The position numbers and the translations under genes were made by a program. 5,862 nucleotides of DNA, taken from the NCBI GenBank assembly GCA_026993705.1, contig JALWSJ010000210.1:1-5862 (forward strand). The letters run 5' to 3'. This stretch comes from Flavobacteriales bacterium. Its GTDB lineage: Bacteria > Bacteroidota > Bacteroidia > Flavobacteriales_D > Parvicellaceae. Under the pieces are notes generated by a model. It saw nothing but the letters and a program-made list of their open reading frames with translations. It ran no database searches and was not told the origin of the DNA. Shown here one piece after another: positions 1 through 5,862 of the stretch (positions are counted from its first letter, which is position 1; every line of letters starts with the position of its first letter).

Positions 1-100
1 TACAAAAGTCAGTGTATTTTAATCATCTTACAAGACGTACTTCACCGTACGCTTACCTTTGTTACACTTATAGCATTTAAGTATTGAAAAGAGACGAAAT

Positions 101-122
101 AAAGTGATTTTTAGTTTTCTAA
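101..122. repeat. Left direct flank repeat (22 bases)
   Basis: Begins AAAGTGATTTTTAG and ends TTTTCTAA. It matches 5832-5853 at 20 of 22 positions in the same orientation, although the elements just inside are inverted relative to each other. It ends one base before the conserved CACTCATT edge of the left element. It is AT-rich and the last few bases (TTTCTA, 116-121) also belong to an inverted match with the right copy, so its independence from the element is not certain. Confidence 0.6.
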
Positions 123-169
123 CCACTCATTTCACACACGTTAGGGATAGAACGGCGTGTTTGAACTCC

Positions 170-199
170 TTTTTGCCCCCCTCCTTTTGAGGGCAAAAA
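170..199 (-). repeat. Hairpin 2 of left element, 9 bp stem
   Basis: TTTTTGCCC (170-178) pairs perfectly with GGGCAAAAA (191-199) around a 12-base loop rich in C and T. It is flanked by the constant bases ACTC and GGAGT of blocks B and C, which can extend the stem with one bulged G. The same flanks frame a different hairpin in the right copy. There is no T-run after the stem in either direction. Confidence 0.85.
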
Positions 200-220
200 G
201 AGTGAGTAGTGATAGCCCGA

Positions 221-278
221 CCCTCATTTGCTAAAACAACGTTTCGCTAGAGCGATATGTTGTTTTAGCAAATGAGGG
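221..278 (-). repeat. Hairpin 1 of left element, 18-20 bp perfect stem
   Basis: Arms 223-240 (CTCATTTGCTAAAACAAC on plus) and 259-276 are perfectly complementary over 18 bp, and the flanking CC/GG at 221-222 and 277-278 make 20 bp. The 18-base loop contains a further small stem, CGCT (245-248) with AGCG (251-254). On neither strand is the stem followed by a T-run, so it is not a canonical intrinsic terminator. The sequence is unrelated to hairpin 1 of the right copy. Confidence 0.9.
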
Positions 279-297
279 GAACGCCCAAATTATTTTT

Positions 298-3200
298 TTA
301 ACGCATCAAATACATTTTACCTATTTGTTTTTTGAAGGCTTTGTCGGCTGTGGTTGCTCGGTGCTTGATATTTTCACCGTTTAGTTTTGCGGTTACTTTA
401 TAGAGGTAAACTCCATTGGCTAAATAATCACCGAACTCGTCTTTTCCATCCCAATAATAGGTGGTTTTATTGTTTCCTATTCTCAACATTTCTTGGTCGG
501 CTAAATCAATTTCTTTAACAACCTTTCCGGTAATAGTCATAATTTGAATCAACAGATGTTCGGGCACTTCTCTACCTGTGAGGGTGAATACAAAATGTGT
601 TTTGGTAGAAAATGGATTGGGATAATTAAACAAATTGGTAATGGTAGATTCATTGATAACTTCAAAAGATATTTGATAACTTAAATCGCCTGAGAAATTA
701 CCGGATTTATCTTTTCCTTGTACTTTTAGGGTGTATATTCCATCTTCCTTATAGTTAGGAGTATATTCGATTTTAAAGATGTTTTTTTCATCACTTGCGG
801 GAATCCATTTTAGTTGTTCTTCTCCGTTTACATTGTAATGCAAAGGTTCAAATGTAGCTGAATTTGGACGTCTTAATGAAACCTGCACATTGGAAGTATC
901 GGCATCTTCATTTAGCAACAAGAATTTGTTTTCGTCATCTAAGGTTATGACAATATGAGGTTCGGGACTGACGATATCTTTATCTAAAATATGAATACCA
1001 TCGAAGGTTACGTCTAATATCGGATTGGTTTTGTCTTCGTTAACAGCAAAAGGTCTTTCGGCGAAATTATTAAAGTAAAATCGTTCTTCTTGGTCTTGAA
1101 TATTTCCACTAACACGAGGGTTGGCGGTTACCCATAATCCATTCAGACCTCCGTAACCTAACGTAGAGATAGAAAGGGTATCAAGCAACACTTCTCCAGT
1201 TCTCAATGAGTCTTGTCGCGGATAATTGATATAATGACGGGTATGCCCTTGATCTTCTATCCAATAATCTATTTTTAGACTATCCATATCGAAAGCACTA
1301 ACGTTTTCTATGGCTATGACAAAATGAACGGAATCGCCTTCTGAAATCGTATCGTTGGTTACGGAATAATAATATCCTTTTTGCGGATTTACGGCACATT
1401 CAGGCACAGGCGAATAGATTAATTGCCAACGTTCTAATTGTGCCGGTGTGAACGTTGAAGAATCTATTTCCCACGCTTGTAACCTTGCTCTCGGATACTG
1501 ATTGGCATCTATGATATTTTCTAATTGCAGAACAGAGTCAAATGTTGTCATTAACGTATCGAGCAATACGGTTTCGTAACCGTTGTCGGTGATTCCGGAT
1601 AGACGTAAACGTGTAGTGTCGCCGGTATTAGCCTCTCCTTGGTGTTGTTTCCAATAAAATGTTTTCCAATCTCTCGCAGGTCCTGCTATTGTAGAATTGA
1701 CAAAGCCCTGTGTGTTTGAGCCTTGAATAATCGCTTGAAATTCCAGTGATTCTACAGCTGGGTATGTTACCCCTCCACTCATCGGGAGAGAATAAACTTC
1801 TTGAGCAGAACTCGGCACTCCTTTTTTACAGAATAATATAAAGCCTTTATCATCATCTCCCGGCACTAAGCCCGTAAACCCTAAATTTTGAAAAGCTGAA
1901 AATAAAGCCGGAGGCATTGCACTGTTTAAAGACATGGGTTGAGTATAAGTATTGGGTATATAGGTATAAGCTACAATGTAATGACCATCAGGTATTTTAT
2001 TGGTCAACAAACTTGCTAAAGAGTCCATTTGCTCAGGAGAATTAAAATTAAAAATAAAAATCCCCTGTGTTCTGTTTCTCCCCATAAGTGTAGTACCCCC
2101 ACAAACGTTTGGATCTCCGTTAAACTGACCGAAACAATGGTCGGCATTTAAAACATTGCCGTTTCCGTCCACCCAAGGTGTCCGCCACGAAGTTAAGGAT
2201 ATAGGATCAACAATTCCGATATGAATTGCCGGCCAAACAAAACCTCCGTAATCTTGTGTTGCTCCTGAAATTTTCCAGAGTGTTGCCTGAGGTTCGGGAC
2301 TTGTCCAATGTGTATTTAGGTGAATTTTTGTAACCACATTCAATTGTGCTACTGACGGATGAAAATCAAATGTTCTCGTCGTTCGATTGTAATCTATATT
2401 CGTATAAGCATTATTTTTAAATTGGAAAAAATGGCTTTGTCCCCACCCCCATTTTTCAGGAATATATTGGAAAGAAGACTCTACCCAAGTTTTGACCGTA
2501 CTATCCGGTGAACACCGCCAAAAATAAACGGTACTATCCGTAAAACTTAATATCTCGGGAAGATTAGTCGTACTGTTAATCCAATGTGTAGGCAGAGCTT
2601 CAACCACTCCTCCTCCACTTACTCTCCGTTGCTCTTTTTTAAATGGGGAATTGAATAAATCCGTTGTATCTATTTCAAAAACATAGGTTCTTTCGGGGGC
2701 AAACGGATTAATCGTTGATGCCTTTAAAACTTCTTGTTGATTAGGGATAATAGCATAATCATAAGGCCAAATCGGCAATAAACCGTTTGATATAACGTAA
2801 TTGGTATAATTGATTTGGTTGTTATTGTACTCATCTACATGTTCTGCAATTACCGAATTTGGTAAATCAGCTTTGATAATATATTGATTAGCCCCAACAG
2901 CAATGTTATGATACGTAGGTATTCTAAAAACAATTGTATCTCTATTTAATAATCCGGAAACAATTTTAGTGTAAGTAGAATCTGAACCATTTGGAAAAAT
3001 TCTTTTTACTTCCAAACTAAACGAATCTCTAAACGCTCTTCCTATGTTGGTAACAACCACATATAAATCAAAGGTATCTACCGACAAATCTATTTGTGTA
3101 GGCACACTCCAAACTCTATCTTCCGCTAATACAATTTCAGGAGCTTGATGAGTATTCAATCGTAAAGCAGGGTCTCCTTGTAAAGACATCCCATTAAAAT

Positions 3201-5517
3201 TACTTTCTTGTATCACATCCCATCCCGAAAAACCAATCATTTGGGCAAGTGTATCTACCGTGTAAGCCATTTGTTCGCCTATGGTTTCTCCATAATGATA
3301 TTTCCCCATTTCTTTATACATAAACGTTGTATAATTAGATATATAGGAAACAAAACCCAGCTTTACCGTTGACATAAATGCTATAGCTCCTTCGTTTACA
3401 GGTTGAATCAATTGCTCTGCGTAACTTGTAGTATCAGGTTGATGTACATCTCCGGTATAACATCCCAATCCAATGACAAAAGGATACTTCCCATTGTTGT
3501 TCCAATTATTGGGGCTATCTATGTTTTGGCTGAATCCGCCTCCGTTAGAGGCGTGTCCTAAGAAAGTAATCAAAGAAACTCCCTCAGATAATTTTTGTTG
3601 CACCTCAAAAAAGTCTTGTGTATTGATAACTGAAATCGTCGGATCTTTCAGATAAGAATCTACCATCCCGCCAAACAATGTATCTTCAATAATTTCCTTA
3701 AAGTTTTCTAAATAATAATTTAATTGTGATTGTTCTAAACTGTCCGTTCCACCACCGAAAAGCAATACATTTTTTTGCCATTCTTTATCCGCTATGGTAT
3801 AATTCAAAAATGGTGTTTGTTGCTGTTCATACTCCATCACTTTATTCAAGTATTCCTCTACTTGATGATTTTGAGTTACACTCAACCTACCGGTCGGAAT
3901 AACAAAACCCGGTGTACTCGCATCTAACCCAACACTGAAGTGATTATCCGAAGGCGGATAACCATAAGAAGGTACTAAGTTTCGATGATAAGCAAGAGTA
4001 CCATTTCTTGCTCCCAAACTTGCTTCATCTACTTCACGAACAGACTTTCCTATCAAAAACAAATGAGCGAGTTTATTCTGCCATGAGTCATAAGCTTTAT
4101 GCAAAAAACGTTTAATAGCCAATGAATGTTTATCTATTCCACCACCAAATTGATAGTACAATTCTTGCACGTCAACAACCAACGTGTCATAACCTGTCGT
4201 CGCTCTATAAGACGCATAATTTCTCGCTCCACTCATCAAGGAAGAGTGAGTAATTATCACGTAAGGATTAGCGTCTGTATTTTGACTATAATCCGTAAAC
4301 ATTGCATTTGAGGTTACTGCTTCAATTCCATTCACAACCATAAAAGAAGCAGAGTCTATCCAGTAGCAAGACAAAGAATCATTTGTTGTATTAGGTATTA
4401 CAGCTTTCCATTCCCCTCCATTAAGAACAGTCGGTATTTTAAAAACATTCACACCATCATCAGCATACAAAAAAGGGTGAACCACACTTGAATTTGAAAC
4501 CGACACATGATATTTTCCCATTATACTATTAGAAGGCAAACCAAATTCAAACAAAGTAGCATTACCGAAATCAAGCGTTCTCGGGTAATCAATCGTTACC
4601 GATGAAATCCGCTGATAATCCGTCAATTGTCCTATATTTGAAATATGATACTTTACGGTTGTGAAAGGAGAGGACAATTCTCCCAACCCTACCCAAAAAC
4701 TCTTTTTAATCATCTCATACCCCATATAAGAAGTATCAAACTTTAACACATTATTCAAGTATATCTTTGTATTGTGATTAAAACTCCCGGTATAAGACGA
4801 TGACGAAGCACTTGCAGAAACCGCCTCAATTTTAGCTTGAAGACCGGAATTTAACATATAGATATTTGAAGTCCCCACATCAATAGGCAATGTTTGATTT
4901 TTAGCCAACAATCCGCTCATCCAGCCTTCTCCGGCAGTATAAACCGGGCTAGAAAGTCCCTGAAACTTTTTACCCTGTCCGTAAGAATCGGTATATTTTA
5001 CGTAGGATTTTTTCCAACAATAATCCACTTGCGGATAAGTCGAAAAATTCACATCATTTTCCACCTGCATTCGCTTTGCTCCTCCTCCTCCGGTATTCCA
5101 TGTAAAAAAATAATGAATAGTATCGTTAAAAAAGCTGTAATAAGTATCACCGACAGATGCAGGATTATCAAACATTAAAGCATCTAACCACCCGTCATTT
5201 TTTTCGGCAAAAAACTCAAAATAATCTCCCACATCAAAAACTCCGTCTCCTCCATCATTTATATACAAAGCGACTTCTTTTTCCCTTCCGAAAACCTGAA
5301 AATCAGAAGTAGAAATCGTAGAAATATCAATTCCTTTAGATTGTAACGCCAAACTTAATTCCGAAAATTCTACTCGATGAATCCCCGTTTGATAAACCTT
5401 CAGCGTAAAATATCTCTGATTATAATCTATCCATTCGTTCCCATAAGTCTGAGCATTAAGATGATTAACATTCATCAAAACACTTGCAAACAATAAGATT
5501 ACATAAACATATTTCAT
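298..5517 (-). CDS. porU2: PorU2-like secreted gingipain-family (C25) cysteine peptidase, multidomain, T9SS-associated
   Basis: 1739 residues, complete. Residues 1-22 are a signal peptide (hydrophobic VILLFASVLM, cleavage near LNA|Q), so it is exported to the periplasm or cell surface. About 24-400 are beta-rich, like the N-terminal part of PorU-type proteins. About 418-785 form the C25 caspase-like peptidase domain; the likely catalytic dyad is His655 (GHAS, codon 3553-3555) and Cys686 (GLGCYTG, codon 3460-3462), 31 residues apart as in gingipains. Then come a CARDB-like domain (about 815-905, ending DEYNNN), an Ig-like stretch (about 910-1045), an ILEI-like domain (about 1087-1235), a beta-sandwich (about 1255-1375), a second CARDB-like region (about 1380-1495), a LDVTFDG motif (1501-1507) and a FlgD/Ig-like C-terminus (NYPNPF 1631; YYWDGKDEFGD 1687). 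Family knowledge: PorU is the T9SS sortase that cleaves C-terminal signals and attaches cargo to the surface; PorU2 is a putative paralogue. Actual sortase activity here is inference. The start is the first ATG giving a signal peptide; no Shine-Dalgarno sequence precedes it. No porV or other T9SS gene lies alongside. Confidence 0.88.
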   Translation of the reverse strand: MKYVYVILLFASVLMNVNHLNAQTYGNEWIDYNQRYFTLKVYQTGIHRVEFSELSLALQSKGIDISTISTSDFQVFGREKEVALYINDGGDGVFDVGDYFEFFAEKNDGWLDALMFDNPASVGDTYYSFFNDTIHYFFTWNTGGGGAKRMQVENDVNFSTYPQVDYCWKKSYVKYTDSYGQGKKFQGLSSPVYTAGEGWMSGLLAKNQTLPIDVGTSNIYMLNSGLQAKIEAVSASASSSSYTGSFNHNTKIYLNNVLKFDTSYMGYEMIKKSFWVGLGELSSPFTTVKYHISNIGQLTDYQRISSVTIDYPRTLDFGNATLFEFGLPSNSIMGKYHVSVSNSSVVHPFLYADDGVNVFKIPTVLNGGEWKAVIPNTTNDSLSCYWIDSASFMVVNGIEAVTSNAMFTDYSQNTDANPYVIITHSSLMSGARNYASYRATTGYDTLVVDVQELYYQFGGGIDKHSLAIKRFLHKAYDSWQNKLAHLFLIGKSVREVDEASLGARNGTLAYHRNLVPSYGYPPSDNHFSVGLDASTPGFVIPTGRLSVTQNHQVEEYLNKVMEYEQQQTPFLNYTIADKEWQKNVLLFGGGTDSLEQSQLNYYLENFKEIIEDTLFGGMVDSYLKDPTISVINTQDFFEVQQKLSEGVSLITFLGHASNGGGFSQNIDSPNNWNNNGKYPFVIGLGCYTGDVHQPDTTSYAEQLIQPVNEGAIAFMSTVKLGFVSYISNYTTFMYKEMGKYHYGETIGEQMAYTVDTLAQMIGFSGWDVIQESNFNGMSLQGDPALRLNTHQAPEIVLAEDRVWSVPTQIDLSVDTFDLYVVVTNIGRAFRDSFSLEVKRIFPNGSDSTYTKIVSGLLNRDTIVFRIPTYHNIAVGANQYIIKADLPNSVIAEHVDEYNNNQINYTNYVISNGLLPIWPYDYAIIPNQQEVLKASTINPFAPERTYVFEIDTTDLFNSPFKKEQRRVSGGGVVEALPTHWINSTTNLPEILSFTDSTVYFWRCSPDSTVKTWVESSFQYIPEKWGWGQSHFFQFKNNAYTNIDYNRTTRTFDFHPSVAQLNVVTKIHLNTHWTSPEPQATLWKISGATQDYGGFVWPAIHIGIVDPISLTSWRTPWVDGNGNVLNADHCFGQFNGDPNVCGGTTLMGRNRTQGIFIFNFNSPEQMDSLASLLTNKIPDGHYIVAYTYIPNTYTQPMSLNSAMPPALFSAFQNLGFTGLVPGDDDKGFILFCKKGVPSSAQEVYSLPMSGGVTYPAVESLEFQAIIQGSNTQGFVNSTIAGPARDWKTFYWKQHQGEANTGDTTRLRLSGITDNGYETVLLDTLMTTFDSVLQLENIIDANQYPRARLQAWEIDSSTFTPAQLERWQLIYSPVPECAVNPQKGYYYSVTNDTISEGDSVHFVIAIENVSAFDMDSLKIDYWIEDQGHTRHYINYPRQDSLRTGEVLLDTLSISTLGYGGLNGLWVTANPRVSGNIQDQEERFYFNNFAERPFAVNEDKTNPILDVTFDGIHILDKDIVSPEPHIVITLDDENKFLLLNEDADTSNVQVSLRRPNSATFEPLHYNVNGEEQLKWIPASDEKNIFKIEYTPNYKEDGIYTLKVQGKDKSGNFSGDLSYQISFEVINESTITNLFNYPNPFSTKTHFVFTLTGREVPEHLLIQIMTITGKVVKEIDLADQEMLRIGNNKTTYYWDGKDEFGDYLANGVYLYKVTAKLNGENIKHRATTADKAFKKQIGKMYLMR

Positions 5518-5552
5518 CGCGGATTAACTTTGCTAAAAATTACTACAAACCA

Positions 5553-5560
5553 TAAATGTA
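5553..5560 (-). promoter_or_regulatory. Weak candidate -7 promoter element for the peptidase gene
   Basis: On the minus strand this reads TACATTTA, matching the Bacteroidota -7 consensus TAnnTTTG at all but the last fixed base. It lies 35 bp before the start codon, which would give a short 5' leader of roughly 25-30 bases. No convincing -33 TTTG is seen at the expected distance, so this is only a best guess within an AT-rich stretch. Confidence 0.2.
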
Positions 5561-5605
5561 AGAAAATTTCACTAATTAAATAAAACTAATCCGTATTTCC
5601 TCTAT

Positions 5606-5634
5606 TACCTTAAATCCGCAAGTGATTTAAGGTA
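5606..5634. repeat. 11-bp perfect inverted repeat upstream of the peptidase gene
   Basis: TACCTTAAATC (5606-5616) and GATTTAAGGTA (5624-5634) are perfect reverse complements around the 7-base spacer CGCAAGT. It lies about 90 bp upstream of the start codon and between the gene and the right element. It is not followed by a T-run on either strand, so it is a poor intrinsic terminator. Options are an operator, an RNA hairpin or a remnant of another repeat. The spacer plus next base (CGCAAGTG) recurs at 5810-5817 at the end of block C. Confidence 0.6.
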
Positions 5635-5674
5635 TTGTAAACTTGAGTACTAACAGATAATTATTTGGGCGTTC

Positions 5675-5728
5675 CCTTTCAAGAATAAAAAATAGCCGTT
5701 GCACGCTCTATTTTTTACTCTTGAAAGG
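5675..5728 (+). repeat. Hairpin 1 of right element, 21 bp stem with one mismatch
   Basis: Arm 5677-5695 (TTTCAAGAATAAAAAATAG) pairs with 5708-5726 at 18 of 19 positions, the exception being one A-C mismatch. Outer CC/GG adds two pairs. The 12-base loop holds CGT (5697-5699) and ACG (5703-5705), which can form a mini-stem, echoing the small inner stem of the left hairpin 1. The stem sequence shares nothing obvious with the left copy's stem although position, length and pairing are conserved. Confidence 0.88.
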
Positions 5729-5749
5729 TCGGGCTGTCACTCCTCACTC

Positions 5750-5780
5750 TTTTGGTTTGCATATATGCAACAAACCAAAA
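5750..5780 (+). repeat. Hairpin 2 of right element, 10 bp stem
   Basis: TTTTGGTTTG (5750-5759) pairs perfectly with CAAACCAAAA (5771-5780). Inside lies the 14-base perfect palindrome TTGCATATATGCAA (5757-5770), giving an alternative continuous stem with a 3-base bulge. The constant flanks ACTC and GGAGT match the left copy; the hairpin itself does not. Confidence 0.85.
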
Positions 5781-5831
5781 GGAGTTCAAACACGCCGTTC
5801 TATCCCTAACGCAAGTGGAATGAGTGTATAG

Positions 5832-5853
5832 AAAGTGAATTTTAGTTTTCTTA
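5832..5853. repeat. Right direct flank repeat (22 bases)
   Basis: Begins AAAGTGAATTTTAG and ends TTTTCTTA, differing from 101-122 only at positions 8 and 21. It lies five bases outside the AATGAGTG edge of the right element. It could be a diverged target-site duplication of a unit spanning both elements and the gene, or part of the element family with a locally flipped tail. It is too short and AT-rich to settle by itself. Confidence 0.6.
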
Positions 5854-5862
5854 GACGATAGT

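Larger units (their letters stand above)
124..294 (-). repeat. Structured repeat element, left copy (inverted relative to right copy)
   Basis: Read on the minus strand this follows the peptidase stop codon by a few bases. The order is block A (TTTGGGCGTTCCC, 289-277), hairpin 1 (core 276-223), block B (222-200, starting GGTCGGGCT), hairpin 2 (199-170), block C (169-139, starting GGAGTTCAAACACGCCGTTC and ending TATCCCTAACG) and a tail ending AATGAGTG (131-124). The right copy matches block A at 13/13, block B at 21/23 and block C at 31/31, but not in the hairpins. Outer bases CGTT of block A and AACG of block C could close the structure; an alternative is GGCGT with ACGCC inside block C. I recall similar GGGCGT...GGTCGGGCT...CCCTAACG intergenic sequences from Bacteroidota genomes, but cannot verify this or give a family name. 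Its role is unknown: structured RNA, 3' untranslated element or MITE-like repeat. Confidence 0.85.
5659..5826 (+). repeat. Structured repeat element, right copy
   Basis: Same block order as the left copy but on the plus strand, pointing away from the peptidase gene: block A 5664-5676, hairpin 1 core 5677-5726, block B 5727-5749, hairpin 2 5750-5780, block C 5781-5811, tail to AATGAGTG at 5819-5826. Blocks A and C are identical to the left copy; block B differs at two of 23 positions. Upstream, AATTATTT against AATAATTT extends the match by a few bases, and downstream TAGAAA (5829-5834) is shared with the reverse complement of 116-121, so the outer edge is uncertain by about 8 bases. Here GCGTT of block A can pair with AACGC at 5808-5812, a slightly better outer stem than in the left copy. 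No gene reads into it within the window. Confidence 0.85.

Noticed and set aside
36..51. Small hairpin CGTAC/GTACG near the left end
   Set aside because: Only 5 bp with a 6-base loop and no conserved context. It is expected by chance.
1..87. Open plus-strand frame from the window edge to a TGA at 85-87 (28 residues), possibly the tail of a neighbouring gene
   Set aside because: Too short to tell from chance, with no family I recognise. It cannot be supported without sequence beyond the window.
170..199. Rho-independent terminator for the peptidase gene
   Set aside because: The stem is good, but the bases following it on the minus strand are GGAGTTC, with no T-run. The same holds for hairpin 1.
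124..294. Integron attC site, given the size, the folding and the GTTAGGG/AACG ends
   Set aside because: The ends do not give a proper RYYYAAC...GTTRRRY pair, the two copies are inverted rather than direct as in cassette arrays, and no integrase is present.
3473..5178. Short plus-strand open frames at 3473-3655, 4126-4311 and 4894-5178
   Set aside because: All lie inside the long minus-strand peptidase gene, their translations show no recognisable domain, and none has a start context. They are antisense shadows of the real gene.
124..5826. Classical insertion sequence with the peptidase as passenger
   Set aside because: There is no transposase, and the terminal inverted repeats have non-matching internal hairpins, unlike IS ends. 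It is kept only as a hypothesis of a trans-mobilised cassette.

Overview
The window looks like chromosomal DNA from an AT-rich member of the Bacteroidota. The evidence is one very long minus-strand gene (298-5517) for a secreted, multidomain gingipain-type (C25) cysteine peptidase of the PorU2 / type IX secretion system (T9SS) class. It has a signal peptide ending in NAQ, a GHAS...GLGCYTG catalytic pair, CARDB-like and ILEI-like domains, and a C-terminal FlgD/Ig-like domain starting NYPNPF. T9SS is confined to this phylum. There is no Shine-Dalgarno sequence in front of the start codon, which also fits the phylum. The genus cannot be told from this window.

Layout: 1-123 holds no gene that I can support. 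124-294 is a structured repeat element read on the minus strand, whose edge lies a few bases after the stop codon. 298-5517 is the peptidase gene, which fills 89% of the window. 5518-5658 is its upstream region, with a weak promoter candidate and an 11-bp perfect inverted repeat. 5659-5826 is a second copy of the structured element on the plus strand. The last 30 or so bases hold no gene. No tRNA, rRNA, CRISPR array or transposase gene was seen.

The most striking signal is non-coding. The two elements bracket the gene as inverted copies with an unusual pattern. Three sequence blocks are nearly identical: 13/13, 21/23 and 31/31 bases. Between them are two slots, each holding a strong hairpin whose sequence is completely different in the two copies while the base pairing is kept. 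Just outside the pair lies a 22-base sequence (101-122 and 5832-5853) that matches at 20 of 22 positions in direct orientation. The gene therefore sits in an arrangement of direct repeat, inverted element, gene, element, direct repeat. This could be a mobile cassette, or two independent insertions of a dispersed structured RNA/DNA element. One window cannot decide between them.
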